64,000 nt of DNA from contig NZ_JNJA01000002.1 of assembly GCF_000702665.1 (NCBI RefSeq), positions 248,001 through 312,000 of the forward strand. Direction: 5' to 3'. The notes below the pieces were generated by a model. The model ran no database searches and was not told the origin of the DNA. It saw only the letters and a list, made by a program, of their open reading frames with translations. Position numbers and translations under genes: made by a program. The first letter of the stretch is position 1; each line of letters begins with the position of its first letter. Positions 9,058 through 17,921 of this stretch are shown piece by piece. The stretch comes from Solidesulfovibrio alcoholivorans DSM 5433. Its GTDB lineage: Bacteria; Desulfobacterota; Desulfovibrionia; Desulfovibrionales; Desulfovibrionaceae.

Positions 9058-9957
9058 ATGAAGTCCAAGGCGATACCGCACATGATTCTGGCCGTGATCC
9101 TGGCCCTGGTCGCCGGGGGGCTGACCATCCGCTGGCTCGCGTCGTTTCGCGGCCAGGCCGGGCCGGCCAAGCCCGCGCCCGTGACGCGCAAGGTCGAGGC
9201 CCTGGTGGCCTCCCGGGCCATTCCCAAGGGGGCGCGCCTCGATGCCGGCATGGTGCGGCTCAAAGGCTTCGAGGCCGACGCCGTGCCCACCGGCGCGTTT
9301 CGCGAAGCCTCCGACGCCGTGGGCCGGATCACGGCCCGCGAGATTTCCCCGGACGACCCCATCACCCCGGACAAGCTCCTGCCCAAGGGAGCCACGAGTG
9401 GCGGCCTTGAAGCCGTGGTCGAGCCCGGCAAACGCGCGCTGACCGTCAAGGGCTCCAAGATCATGGGCTCGGGCGGGCACATCACCCCGGGCAGCCGTGT
9501 GGACGTGCTGGTCACCTATTCCCAGCCCGGCAAGACCGACGCCAAGATCAACAAAGTCATCCTGGAAAACGTGCTCGTGCTGACCGCCGGCGCGGAGCTC
9601 GAGGCCAGGGTCGGCAAGGACGGCCGCGAGGAACTGGCCAACACCGATTTCTTCACGCTCATGGTCACTCCCGAGGAGGCCGAGCGTCTGGCCCTGGCCG
9701 CCGACCTCGGCAGCATGCACCTGGCGCTGAGAAAGCCCGGCGACGAGGATGTGGTGCAGACTCCCGGCGCGGACGTGGAAAAAAGCCTCGGCGCATTCTC
9801 CGCCGCGCCCGCAGAAGCCGCCGCGCCCGAACCGGAACCCGGGCCCGAAGGCGCGGGCTATACCGTGGAAATCATCCGGGGCACCGAGCGGGAGCGCGTG
9901 AACCTCGACAGCCTGTCCCCCCCCCCGGCAAAGGAGAATCCCCATGGCCAGCCGTAA
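9058..9957 (+). CDS. cpaB: Flp pilus assembly protein CpaB (RcpC)
   Basis: A 299-residue inner-membrane-anchored periplasmic protein that helps assemble the Tad/Flp secretin. The N-terminus has a single membrane segment (MILAVILALVAGGLTI). An SAF domain follows (RKVEALVASRAIPKGARLD), then the RcpC region with its GSRVDVLVTY signature and an Ala/Glu/Pro-rich tail. The ATG at 9058 has GGAGG upstream and starts directly before the membrane segment; an in-frame ATG 54 bases earlier lacks these. It is the first gene of the tad operon and overlaps cpaC by 14 bp. Confidence 0.9.
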   Translation: MKSKAIPHMILAVILALVAGGLTIRWLASFRGQAGPAKPAPVTRKVEALVASRAIPKGARLDAGMVRLKGFEADAVPTGAFREASDAVGRITAREISPDDPITPDKLLPKGATSGGLEAVVEPGKRALTVKGSKIMGSGGHITPGSRVDVLVTYSQPGKTDAKINKVILENVLVLTAGAELEARVGKDGREELANTDFFTLMVTPEEAERLALAADLGSMHLALRKPGDEDVVQTPGADVEKSLGAFSAAPAEAAAPEPEPGPEGAGYTVEIIRGTERERVNLDSLSPPPAKENPHGQP

Positions 9958-11533
9958 ATTCGCCTGGAGCGCAAAGGCCCTGGCGTGCCTGCTGGTCGTC
10001 ACCGTCACCGGCCTGGCCTACGCCGCGCCGGGAGGTGTGGCGCCCGTGGCCGTCAAAAGCGCGCCGCGGCTTGCCCTGACCATCGGCAAGTCCGTGATCC
10101 TGCGCAGCGACGCCGACATCGCCCGCGTGTCCGTGGCCCAGCCCGAAGTGGCCGATTTCGTGCTGCTCTCGCCGCGACAGGTCTACGTCACCGGCCGCGC
10201 CCCGGGCGTGACCAACTTGACGCTCTGGGACAAGGGCGACAAGATCCGCGCCGTCTACGACCTGGACGTGGCCCCGGACATCACGCGCCTTAAGCGCATG
10301 CTCCACGACATCATGCCCGGCGAGCCCGGCATCGAGGTCATGGCCAGCCAGGACTCCATCGCGCTCTCCGGCACGGTGCGCGACGCCGACAACCTCAAAA
10401 AGGCCCTGACCCTGGCCGAGGTCTACGCGCCGAAAAAGGTGCTCAACCTCATGTCCGTGGGCGGCGTGCAGCAGGTCATGCTCGAGGTGCGCGTGGCCGA
10501 AATGGCCAAGTCCGTGGTCAACCGCATGGGCATCAACTTAAATGCCGTGGGCGACGGCAATTTCGCCTATACTCTCATCGGCAGCCTCTCCTCCGTGGCC
10601 TCGGGCATGTTCAACGTCGATACCGTGAGCAACGCCTACCAGTACGTGACCATCAACAGCTCCTCCTCTTCCGACGGGAGCAGCAGTTCCTCGAGCTCTA
10701 CCAGCGCGCCGATCCAACTCACCTACCGCGAGTTCAGCCCCTCCACCAACAAGGCCACGATGACCATGAACCAGGGCACGGCCGTGGCGCGCTGGAATAC
10801 CAACTGGGGCGGCGCGGGCAACACCGCGATGACCGCCGTGCTCGATCTGCTCAAGGAAAACGGGCTGGTGAAGATACTGGCCGAGCCGAACCTCGTCTGC
10901 CTCAACGGCCAGAGCGCGGACTTCCTGGCCGGCGGCGAGATTCCGGTGCCCGTTTCCGCGGGCCTCGGCACCACCTCCATCGAATGGAAGAAGTTCGGCG
11001 TGCAGCTCAACTTCACACCGACCCTTACCGGCGGCGACCGCATCAACCTCAAGGTCAGCCCCGAGGTGTCCAACCTCGACTACTCCCGGGCCATCACCAT
11101 CAACGGCTCCACCGTCCCGGCGATCAACACCCGCCAGACCTCGACCACCATCGAGCTCAAAAACGGCCAGACCTTCGCCGTGGCCGGCCTTTTAAGCGAA
11201 CAGTCCCGCAACTCCATGGACAAGTACCCCGTGCTCGGCGACATCCCGGTGCTCGGCAACCTGTTCAAGAGCTCCCAATTCCAGAAGGACCAGACCGAGC
11301 TCGTCATCCTCATCACCGCCCATCTCGTGAAGCCGCTCGACAAGAAGTCCGTGGTCCTGCCCACGGACTCGGCCCACGATCCCGACGATCTGGAGTTTTT
11401 CCTGGGCATCACCCGCGACGACGCCTCGAAGGCGTCCGCAGCGCCGCTCGTGACCGGTGCGGCCTCGCTGGACGGCGATTTCGGCCATGCCGTGCCCGTG
11501 GCCGCCGTGGGCAGGCCTCGGAGCGCGCAGTGA
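9944..11533 (+). CDS. cpaC: Tad/Flp pilus outer-membrane secretin CpaC (RcpA)
   Basis: A 529-residue secretin with a signal peptide ending near LAYA-AP. The N-terminal pilus-assembly domain (IARVSVAQPEVADFVLLSP, VTGRAPGVTNLTLWD) is followed by a BON-like part and the secretin domain with its beta-lip signature (FAVAGLLSEQ, YPVLGDIPVLGNLF, ELVILITAHLVKP). It would form the outer-membrane channel for the pilus. Residues about 236-251 are almost all serine, an unusual low-complexity insertion before the secretin barrel. The start has AAAGGAG upstream and lies inside the cpaB 3' end, so translation is probably coupled. Confidence 0.92.
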   Translation: MASRKFAWSAKALACLLVVTVTGLAYAAPGGVAPVAVKSAPRLALTIGKSVILRSDADIARVSVAQPEVADFVLLSPRQVYVTGRAPGVTNLTLWDKGDKIRAVYDLDVAPDITRLKRMLHDIMPGEPGIEVMASQDSIALSGTVRDADNLKKALTLAEVYAPKKVLNLMSVGGVQQVMLEVRVAEMAKSVVNRMGINLNAVGDGNFAYTLIGSLSSVASGMFNVDTVSNAYQYVTINSSSSSDGSSSSSSSTSAPIQLTYREFSPSTNKATMTMNQGTAVARWNTNWGGAGNTAMTAVLDLLKENGLVKILAEPNLVCLNGQSADFLAGGEIPVPVSAGLGTTSIEWKKFGVQLNFTPTLTGGDRINLKVSPEVSNLDYSRAITINGSTVPAINTRQTSTTIELKNGQTFAVAGLLSEQSRNSMDKYPVLGDIPVLGNLFKSSQFQKDQTELVILITAHLVKPLDKKSVVLPTDSAHDPDDLEFFLGITRDDASKASAAPLVTGAASLDGDFGHAVPVAAVGRPRSAQ

Positions 11534-11565
11534 ACCCGTCGCCCCGTCGCAAGAAGGAGACATCC

Positions 11566-11838
11566 ATGAAACGCGTGCTGCCCGCCCTCGCCCTGGCCCT
11601 GGCCCTTTTTACCTGCGCCCTCGCCGGCTGCCAGGCCGAAAAGGAACGCACTTGGGATTACGGCAAGTCCTTCCACGCGATTTTCGAAAAACAGAAGCTC
11701 GATCCCGCCGCCGGCGACGATTCGCCCGTGGTCGGGCTTGACGGGACCAAGGCGGCCATGGCCTATGAACGGTACGAGCAGGCCAAGCCGTCGGAGAAGG
11801 ACACGACGCCCAAACCCATTGTCTCCATAGGCAAGTGA
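11566..11838 (+). CDS. Small lipoprotein of the tad locus
   Basis: A 90-residue protein with a lipoprotein signal peptide; the lipobox is LAGC with Cys at about residue 22. The mature part is short, charged and not recognised (TWDYGKSFHAIFEKQKLDP). Its place between the secretin and the CpaE ATPase is where other tad loci encode the CpaD/RcpB-type lipoprotein. It could be a small secretin pilotin, but similarity to CpaD is not evident, so this role rests on position only. AAGGAG lies 6-7 bases before the ATG. Confidence 0.75.
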   Translation: MKRVLPALALALALFTCALAGCQAEKERTWDYGKSFHAIFEKQKLDPAAGDDSPVVGLDGTKAAMAYERYEQAKPSEKDTTPKPIVSIGK

Positions 11839-11875
11839 CCGGGGCGCGGGACGACAAGCGGGCACGGGGGCGCGC

Positions 11876-13048
11876 ATGAGCATAAGCGACAAGATCACGG
11901 CCTTCCTCGACATGGACGCCTCGCCGGCGAGGCGTGCGTTCGAGGAATGCCTGTCCGAGGACGGCGATTTCGAGGTGCTCGGCGACGGCGAGGAGTTCGC
12001 CGATCTGCTTGTGCGCGAGCTCGACCCGGCACGCGGCGAGGAGGAGCTCGAAGCCGTGGCCGAAGTCGTGGCCCGCCGGGGCGAGCGGGAAGTCTTTCTC
12101 ACGGCCGGGGAGTACGACACCGAGGTGCTCATGCGGCTCATGCGCCAGGGCGTGCGCGAGTTTTTCCCCCAGCCCGTGAGCCAGGAAGAGGTCCGCATGG
12201 CGCTTTGGCGCTTCAAGGCCCGGCGCGAAGGCCGCCTCGGCCAGCGCGGCAGCAAGCAGGGCCGCATCATCAACGTCTTCGGGGCCAAGGGCGGGGTGGG
12301 CACCACCACGGTCGCCGTGAACCTGGCCGCCGCCTGCCTCGGGCACAAGGCCGGGGCCAGCGTGGCGCTCATGGACATGAACCTGCCCTTCGGCGAGGCC
12401 CAGCTCTTTTTGGACATCGCCCCCAAATACCACTGGGGCGAAGTGCTCGGCAACATCAGCCGCCTGGACGCCACCTACCTCATGAGCGTCATGTCGCGCC
12501 ACGCCTCGGGGCTTGCGTTGCTCGCCCCGCCAAGCCGCCTGGACGACCTGCAGATGGCCACGCCGGAAAACATCTCGAGCCTGCTCGCCCTCATGCGCCA
12601 GATCTTCGACACCGTGGTCATCGACCTCGGCATGTACCTCGACGAAATCACGCTCAAGGTCATGGACATCTCCGACGCCATCGTGCTTGTCAGCGTCCAG
12701 AACCTGCCCTGCCTGGCCAACGTGCGCCGCTTCTTGGACAACATCCGCCAGGCGCAGGCGGGCCTGGAGGAGAAACTCAAGATCGTGGTCAACCGTCACC
12801 TGGGCGAAAGCGAGCTGACCGTGGAAGACATGGAAAACGCCCTGGGACTGCCGGTCTACTGGCGCATCCCCAACGACTACAAGACGACGCTGGCCGCCAT
12901 CAACCAGGGCAAGACCCTGCTCGAGGCCGCGCCCAAGGCCCCGGTCACCCGGGCCATCGCCGACCTGGCCAAAAGCCTCGCGCCGGCCCCGGAACCGGAA
13001 CAGAAACGCAGGTTGTTCGGGCTCAAGCTCCTGACGGGCCGCGGTTAG
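11876..13048 (+). CDS. cpaE: CpaE/TadZ-like pilus localisation ATPase
   Basis: A 390-residue protein of the MinD/ParA superfamily. The N-terminal ~110 residues resemble a degenerate receiver domain, as in TadZ/CpaE proteins. The ATPase domain starts near residue 130 with the deviant Walker A motif [17 protein letters not shown], followed by a [15 protein letters not shown] segment and [15 protein letters not shown]. Family members place the Tad machinery at the cell pole or membrane. It is followed by a composite intergenic repeat and then cpaF, so the operon is interrupted by about 190 bases of structured DNA. Confidence 0.87.
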   Translation: MSISDKITAFLDMDASPARRAFEECLSEDGDFEVLGDGEEFADLLVRELDPARGEEELEAVAEVVARRGEREVFLTAGEYDTEVLMRLMRQGVREFFPQPVSQEEVRMALWRFKARREGRLGQRGSKQGRIINVFGAKGGVGTTTVAVNLAAACLGHKAGASVALMDMNLPFGEAQLFLDIAPKYHWGEVLGNISRLDATYLMSVMSRHASGLALLAPPSRLDDLQMATPENISSLLALMRQIFDTVVIDLGMYLDEITLKVMDISDAIVLVSVQNLPCLANVRRFLDNIRQAQAGLEEKLKIVVNRHLGESELTVEDMENALGLPVYWRIPNDYKTTLAAINQGKTLLEAAPKAPVTRAIADLAKSLAPAPEPEQKRRLFGLKLLTGRG

Positions 13049-13237
13049 GCCTGCAGGCCGGGAAGCATGATGCCCCCCCGCCCCCCTCGACGGGGCGGGC
13101 GGGGGAGATGCGGGAACGTCGGGCGCCAGCGGTGAAGCGGCGCAGGGGAAAGACAGGCGCATTTTTTGCTAGTCTTTACTGGAAGCCCTTGTGGGGTGGC
13201 CGGGGGGGCTTATTCCCCCCGGCCGCCGGAGGCACTC
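13049..13237. repeat. Composite intergenic repeat between cpaE and cpaF
   Basis: Begins with a degenerate terminal hairpin (GCCTGCAGGCCGGG, then a C-tract and a CCCCTCGACGGGG stem). The shared core at 13121-13143 carries the imperfect hairpin GCGGTGAAGCGGCGC, followed by GGGGAAA and a T-run at about 13162. It ends with an inverted terminal hairpin: GGCCGGGGGG (from 13198) pairs with CCCCCCGGCC (13215-13224) and leads into GCCGGAGGCAC. The GGAGG at 13228-13232 sits 10 bases before the cpaF ATG and is its likely Shine-Dalgarno. Confidence 0.75.
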
Positions 13238-13242
13238 ATACT

Positions 13243-14619
13243 ATGGAACGCGGAAGGCCGCCGCTGATGCGGCAGGGCCCCCGGATGGGGGCGGGCGGGA
13301 CGTCGTCCGAGCGCAAGGAGGCGGCCGGCGTCGCCGCCGACGAGTATTACGAGATCAAGACGCGCATCCACGACCGGTTGATCGACCTGATCGACCTGTC
13401 GCTGCTCGACACGCTGGACGGCGCGTCGCTGGGGCTCGAGATCGGCAAGCTCGTCGAGCGGCTGTTGCGCGACGAGTTCGCCCAGACGCCGCTCAATCTG
13501 GTCGAGCGCGAGCGCCTCATCAGCGAGGTCAAGGACGAGATGCTCGGCCTTGGCCCGTTGGAGCCTTTTCTCAAGGACCCGAGCGTCAACGACATCCTGG
13601 TCAACTCCTACCGCCAGATCTACGTGGAGCGCTCGGGCAAGCTCGTGCTCACCGAGTCGCGCTTCAAGGACAACGACCACTTAAAGAAGATCATCGACCG
13701 CATCGTGTCCCGGGTGGGCCGGCGCGTGGACGAGTCCTCGCCCATGGTGGACGCGCGCCTTCCCGACGGCTCGCGCGTCAATGCCATCATCCCGCCGCTG
13801 GCCATCGACGGCCCGGCGTTGTCCATCCGCAAGTTCGCCAAGGAAAAGCTGACCATCGAGGACCTGATCCGCTTCCGGGCCATGACGCGCGACATCGCCG
13901 AGGTGCTCCAGGGCATCGTGCTGGCGCGGCTCAACATCCTCATTTCCGGCGGCACGGGCACGGGCAAGACCACCATGCTCAACTGCCTGTCGGGGTTCAT
14001 TCCCCACGACGAGCGCATCGTGACCGTGGAGGACGCGGCGGAGCTGCAACTCAAGCAGGACCACGTGGTGCGCCTGGAGTCGCGGCCGCCCAACATCGAG
14101 GGTCGCGGCGAGGTCACCCAGCGCGACCTCGTGCGCAACTGCCTGCGCATGCGCCCGGACCGCATCATCGTCGGCGAGGTGCGCGGCGCCGAGGCCCTCG
14201 ACATGTTGCAAGCCATGAACACCGGCCACGACGGCTCGCTGGCCACCTTGCACGCCAACACCCCGCGCGACGCTCTCATGCGCCTGGAGACGCTCGTGGC
14301 CATGGCGGGGCTGACCATTTCGCCCATCTCCCTCAAGCGCTACATCGCCTCGGCCGTGGACGTCATCATCCAGATTTCGCGCTTTTCCGACGGCAGCAGA
14401 AAGCTCGTCAGCTTCCAGGAGATCACGGGCATGGAAGGCGAGGTCATCACCATGCAGGAGATCTTCGCCTTCGAGCAGCGCGGCGTGGCCGGAGACGGCA
14501 AGGTGCGCGGGGTGTTTTTGGCCCGGGGCATCCGGCCCAAGTTCGCGTCCAAGTTCGAGGCCAAGGGCATCCGCATGCCCGAGGGCGTGTTCGATCCACG
14601 AAACGTGGTCGAGACCTGA
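13243..14619 (+). CDS. cpaF: Tad pilus secretion ATPase CpaF (TadA)
   Basis: A 458-residue hexameric type II/IV secretion ATPase that powers pilus assembly at the inner membrane. Visible motifs: N-terminal helical region with [39 protein letters not shown], Walker A near residue 236 ([14 protein letters not shown]), Asp box ([11 protein letters not shown]), Walker B near 306 ([10 protein letters not shown]) and His box ([12 protein letters not shown]). The length is normal. The ATG at 13243 is chosen because the only good ribosome-binding site, GGAGG, lies 10 bases upstream inside the repeat. An in-frame extension further upstream runs through the repeat and cpaE in another frame and is not credible. 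Confidence 0.93.
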   Translation: MERGRPPLMRQGPRMGAGGTSSERKEAAGVAADEYYEIKTRIHDRLIDLIDLSLLDTLDGASLGLEIGKLVERLLRDEFAQTPLNLVERERLISEVKDEMLGLGPLEPFLKDPSVNDILVNSYRQIYVERSGKLVLTESRFKDNDHLKKIIDRIVSRVGRRVDESSPMVDARLPDGSRVNAIIPPLAIDGPALSIRKFAKEKLTIEDLIRFRAMTRDIAEVLQGIVLARLNILISGGTGTGKTTMLNCLSGFIPHDERIVTVEDAAELQLKQDHVVRLESRPPNIEGRGEVTQRDLVRNCLRMRPDRIIVGEVRGAEALDMLQAMNTGHDGSLATLHANTPRDALMRLETLVAMAGLTISPISLKRYIASAVDVIIQISRFSDGSRKLVSFQEITGMEGEVITMQEIFAFEQRGVAGDGKVRGVFLARGIRPKFASKFEAKGIRMPEGVFDPRNVVET

Positions 14620-14629
14620 GGAGGCCGCC

Positions 14630-15622
14630 ATGACGCCGCCGTCCGCCGCCGTGCCGCCCATCCTCTCCCTGGCCCTGCTGTTGTCGCTGGTCTATTTGTT
14701 CCTGGCCGTGGTGTTCGTCATCCGCCGCGCCACGGACAAAAGCGGCAAGGAGCTGGCCCGGCGCATCGAGGAGGTGGCTCGCGGCAGGGGGCTTGCCCCG
14801 GACGTTTCCGCCGATCTGGTCAAGCGCCACGAGATGAGCAGCCTGCGCTGGCTCGACGTGTTCCTCTCGCGCCATGCCTGGAGCCAGCGCATGAACAAGG
14901 TGCTCGACCAGGCCGACATCAGGGCGCCGCTTGGCATCTTCGTCCTGCTTTCCCTGGTGTTCATGGCCACGGGGTATCTGGCGGCGTCGCTGTACGTCTC
15001 GAATTTCCTGGTGCGGCTGGCTGTCGGCGCGGGGCTCGGCGCGCTGCCGTTCAAGTGGATCGCCATGCGCAAGGCGGCGCGCATGAAGGAGTTCGAGCGC
15101 CAGTTGCCCGAGGCCCTGGAGCTCGTGGCCCGCGCGCTCAAGGCCGGGCACACCTTTTCCAGCGGCATGGGCATGGTCGAAAGCGAATTCGCCGACCCTA
15201 TCCGCGTGGAGTTCCACAAGACCCTGGAGGAGATCAATTTCGGCGTGGGCGTGACCGTGGCGCTCGACAACCTCATGGACCGCGTGGATTGCCCGGACCT
15301 CAACTTCTTCGTGGTCTCGGTCAAGATCCAGAACGAGACCGGCGGCAACCTGGCCGAGATCGTGGAAAACATCTCCTGGCTCATCCGCGAGCGTTTCAAG
15401 CTCAAGGGCCGCATCCGCGTGCTCTCGGCCGAGGGCCGCATGGCCGCCTGGGTGTTGTGCCTGCTGCCGTTTTTCGTCTGTGGCGCGGTGCAGATGTTAA
15501 ACCCCGGCTACCTGGCCCTGCTTTTCAACGAACCGATCGGCCACATGCTGCTCTACCTCGTGGGCGGGCTCATGCTCATGGGCATCCTCGTTATCCGCAA
15601 GATGGTTCGCATCGAGGTCTAG
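14630..15622 (+). CDS. tadB: Tad pilus inner-membrane platform protein TadB
   Basis: A 330-residue type II secretion F-domain protein. Hydrophobic segments lie at about residues 10-30, 100-125, 125-145, 265-285 and 300-325. The conserved cytoplasmic F domain between them contains FERQLPEALELVARALKAGH and the GNLAEIVENIS segment. TadB and TadC form the platform contacted by the CpaF ATPase. GAGGAGG lies just before the start, and the gap to cpaF is only 10 bases. Confidence 0.9.
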   Translation: MTPPSAAVPPILSLALLLSLVYLFLAVVFVIRRATDKSGKELARRIEEVARGRGLAPDVSADLVKRHEMSSLRWLDVFLSRHAWSQRMNKVLDQADIRAPLGIFVLLSLVFMATGYLAASLYVSNFLVRLAVGAGLGALPFKWIAMRKAARMKEFERQLPEALELVARALKAGHTFSSGMGMVESEFADPIRVEFHKTLEEINFGVGVTVALDNLMDRVDCPDLNFFVVSVKIQNETGGNLAEIVENISWLIRERFKLKGRIRVLSAEGRMAAWVLCLLPFFVCGAVQMLNPGYLALLFNEPIGHMLLYLVGGLMLMGILVIRKMVRIEV

Positions 15623-15631
15623 GAGGCGGTC

Positions 15632-16576
15632 ATGGAGATGCTTTTCATTTCCCTGCTCGTGGCGGCAAGCGTGGGTTTCGCGGCCTACTCCGTGGCCATC
15701 CTGCGCGAGGAGCGCAGGCAGCGCCGGGAAATGGCCGATCGCGCCATGGCCGTGGTCAATCCCGGCGGCTCGGGCGGGGCGGCGCGTCCGGGCGTGCTCG
15801 GCTGGCTACTGGGGCTCGCGCGGGGCACCGCCGCCCGTTTCGGCGAGACGGTCAAGCCCAAGGAAGCCAAGGAGCTGACCAAGACCCGCACCCAGCTCGT
15901 GCATGCGGGCTTCCGCCAGCCCGGCGCGGTGGAGATCTACTGGGGACTCAAGGTCGGCGCGGCCCTGGTCGGGCTCACGCTCGGGGCTTTGGCCGCCTTT
16001 TCCGGCCGCGTGCCCACGCAGTACAAATTGTTCGTGGTCCTCGCCTGTGTGGCCGGGGCATTTTACCTGCCGGGCGTGCTGCTCGACATGCGGGTGAAAA
16101 AGCGCCAGAAGGCCATCCAGCACGGCCTGCCCGACGCCCTGGACCTGCTCGTGGTCTGCGTTGAGGCCGGCATGGGGCTCGACGCGGCCATCTACCGCGT
16201 CTGCATGGAACTGGCCCACAAGGAGCCGATCCTCAGCTCCGAACTGCGCCTGCTCACCCTCGAGCTGCGCGCCGGCAAGTCCCGCCGGGAGGCGCTCAAG
16301 AACCTATCGACCCGGGTGGGTCTGGAAGACCTGGGCAGCCTTGTCGCCATGCTCATCCAGACGGACATGTTCGGCACCTCGATCGCCCAGACACTTCGCG
16401 TCTACGCCGATTCCATGCGCACCAAGCGTTTTCAGCTGGCCGAGGAACTCGCGGCCAAGCTGCCGGTCAAACTGTTGTTCCCGCTCATTTTCTTCATCTT
16501 CCCGACGCTGCTCATCGTGATCCTCGGGCCGGCGGGCATCAGCCTCATGAAGATGTTCGGCGGGCTCAACAAATAA
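15632..16576 (+). CDS. tadC: Tad pilus inner-membrane platform protein TadC
   Basis: A 314-residue paralogue of TadB with a type II secretion F domain. The N-terminal membrane helix is followed by a cytoplasmic stretch, then two helices (GAALVGLTLGALAAF, LFVVLACVAGAFYLPGVLL), the F domain (LPDALDLLVVCVEAGMGLD, GLEDLGSLVAMLIQTDMFGT) and a C-terminal helix (LLFPLIFFIFPTLLIVILGP). It follows tadB by 9 bases and should form the heteromeric platform with it. Confidence 0.9.
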   Translation: MEMLFISLLVAASVGFAAYSVAILREERRQRREMADRAMAVVNPGGSGGAARPGVLGWLLGLARGTAARFGETVKPKEAKELTKTRTQLVHAGFRQPGAVEIYWGLKVGAALVGLTLGALAAFSGRVPTQYKLFVVLACVAGAFYLPGVLLDMRVKKRQKAIQHGLPDALDLLVVCVEAGMGLDAAIYRVCMELAHKEPILSSELRLLTLELRAGKSRREALKNLSTRVGLEDLGSLVAMLIQTDMFGTSIAQTLRVYADSMRTKRFQLAEELAAKLPVKLLFPLIFFIFPTLLIVILGPAGISLMKMFGGLNK

Positions 16577-16587
16577 GGAGTCGCGGT

Positions 16588-16965
16588 ATGCCCGGCGCGG
16601 ACGATGTGGCGCGCTCCGTGGGGGAGCTTTCCAAGGGGCAGGGGCAGGCCCTCGACGCCCTGTCCGGCGCGGCCGCCGGCGCGGGGAGCGCTGCGCATGG
16701 AATTGCGGATTTTTTGAGGAGCACGGACAACCTGCTGGCCCTTGTCGTGTGCCTGCTCGCCGTGGCCGGCATCTACCGGCTCCTGCGCGCGGAAAACATC
16801 ATTCCCGCCCCGTCGCGCGGGGCCGGAGGGAGCGTGTTCGCCGCGTTCCTCGCCCGGCGGCTGGCGCTTAGGCTGGTCGGCTTCGCGCTGCTTGCGGCCC
16901 TGGCCCTGGTCCTTGCCATGGGCCGTCTGCCGGGGCTCGTTGCGGCGCTGCGCGGGCTTTTCTGA
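16588..16965 (+). CDS. Unrecognised membrane protein at the end of the tad operon
   Basis: A 125-residue protein that I do not recognise. The N-terminal ~45 residues are Ala/Gly-rich and soluble, followed by two hydrophobic helices (LLALVVCLLAVAGIYRLL near 50-67 and LVGFALLAALALVLAMG near 95-112). It starts 11 bases after tadC with a clear ribosome-binding site (AAGGAGTCGCGGT before ATG), so it is probably a true last gene of the operon. It has no pilin-like G/E cleavage motif and no peptidase Asp pair, so I do not call it a Flp pilin or TadV. Confidence 0.7.
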   Translation: MPGADDVARSVGELSKGQGQALDALSGAAAGAGSAAHGIADFLRSTDNLLALVVCLLAVAGIYRLLRAENIIPAPSRGAGGSVFAAFLARRLALRLVGFALLAALALVLAMGRLPGLVAALRGLF

Positions 16966-16976
16966 AAACCTGCGGC

Positions 16977-17016
16977 AAAAAACAAGGATGCCCGGCTGCG
17001 CGTCGGACATCCTTGT
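16977..17016 (-). terminator. Intrinsic terminator between the convergent halves of the tad locus
   Basis: ACAAGGATG (16982-16990) pairs with CATCCTTGT (17008-17016). On the minus strand the stem is followed directly by a run of T, which ends the small secreted-protein gene and probably the whole TadE/TadG transcript. A second short stem, CCCGCC/GGCGGG, lies at 17025-17044. Confidence 0.75.
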
Positions 17017-17044
17017 CGCGGACTCCCGCCGGGGGGACGGCGGG

Positions 17045-17377
17045 TTATTCCTGATAGGGTTTGTACTGTTCGAGAATCTTGTCCTCCACGGCCTTGCGCA
17101 ACGCCGCCACATCGCTGTCCGCGGCGTAGGCGTCGCCGGTGGCCAGGGCCGCGGCCGCATCCTCGAACCCCGCGTTTTGCGCGGCGGCGTCGAACTTGGC
17201 GTCCCAGGTTTTCGGCTGGTCGCGTGAGAGCGTCACGTAGTCGCTGGCGCTGACCATGCCGAGGTACGCCTGATAGAAGGCCACGACCTCGGGCTTGCCG
17301 GAGGCGAGCGCGCCCGTCGGGGCCGCCACGGCCAGGCACAGGGCCCATGCGGCGAGGATGCCGGCGCGTCTTTTCAT
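17045..17377 (-). CDS. Small secreted protein downstream of the TadE/TadG genes
   Basis: A 110-residue protein with a signal peptide (MKRRAGILAAWALCLAVAAP, cleavage near ALA-SG). The mature ~85 residues are acidic and predicted helical (KPEVVAFYQAYLGMVSASDY, then an Ala/Asp-rich stretch). No family was recognised. The ATG at 17377 has AAGGAG upstream, and the signal peptide starts there. It is the last gene of the minus-strand pseudopilin group, 32 bases after the TadE-like gene, and ends at an intrinsic terminator. A role in the Tad envelope machinery is inferred from position only. Confidence 0.7.
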   Translation of the reverse strand: MKRRAGILAAWALCLAVAAPTGALASGKPEVVAFYQAYLGMVSASDYVTLSRDQPKTWDAKFDAAAQNAGFEDAAAALATGDAYAADSDVAALRKAVEDKILEQYKPYQE

Positions 17378-17409
17378 GATTCTGCTCCTTCCGGGGCCTT
17401 GCCCGGGCG

Positions 17410-17901
17410 TCAGTTGCCAAGGCTCGTGCCCGAGTCGGGCTCCGAGGTCCGCTTGGCCGAGGCGGAAAGGGTCAGCCCCTCGAAAAACGGCGTCATGATC
17501 GGGGACAGGGGCGTATAGGTGTAGTTGATGGTGATCAGAAACGGCGTGCACGGCGTTTCCTCGCAGGCCGGCTTGCTTGAGGGCGACATGGAGAGTGCCG
17601 GCGGGTCGGAGGCGTCCTGCTGGTCCTTGTTCTGCTGCACCGAGGGCACCAGCTTGTCCAGGTGGCTGTTGAAGTAGCTCTGCGCGCCGGATTCGCTGGT
17701 GATGGTGGTGTCCTGGGACACCGTGCGCGCCATGACGGCCACGGCGCTCTCGAGCGTCATCTGCAGGCGCAGGATGTTGGCCACCTCGATGATGCCGAAG
17801 AGCAGCAGCAAGAAGGCGGGCAGCAGGAGCGCCATTTCCACGGTGGTGACCCCGCGTTCCCGGTTGCGCGACGGCGGCGCTATGTGACGCATCCCCGACA
17901 T
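17410..17901 (-). CDS. TadE/TadF-like pseudopilin
   Basis: A 163-residue protein with the N-terminal class IV prepilin-like motif RERGVTTVEMALLLPAFLLL. The Gly before the hydrophobic helix and Glu at +5 are the features cut by a TadV-type prepilin peptidase. A helix of about 22 residues is followed by a soluble domain with two close Cys (KPACEETPCTPF), perhaps a disulphide. TadE/TadF proteins are minor pseudopilins of the Tad machine. It lies 20 bases downstream of the TadG gene. The ATG at 17901 has GAGGGA upstream. Confidence 0.85.
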   Translation of the reverse strand: MSGMRHIAPPSRNRERGVTTVEMALLLPAFLLLLFGIIEVANILRLQMTLESAVAVMARTVSQDTTITSESGAQSYFNSHLDKLVPSVQQNKDQQDASDPPALSMSPSSKPACEETPCTPFLITINYTYTPLSPIMTPFFEGLTLSASAKRTSEPDSGTSLGN

Positions 17902-17921
17902 GGCGATTCCCTCGCGCGTCC

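Noticed and set aside
6034..10008. A 1324-codon open frame on the minus strand
   Set aside because: It runs antisense to cpaB and through addA in another frame, with Arg/Pro/Gly-rich shadow composition and no domains. Real genes with full motif sets occupy the same DNA.
11947..13242. In-frame extension of cpaF by about 430 codons upstream
   Set aside because: It crosses cpaE in another frame and the composite repeat, and reads as Arg/Gly/His-rich shadow. The ATG at 13243 has a proper ribosome-binding site.
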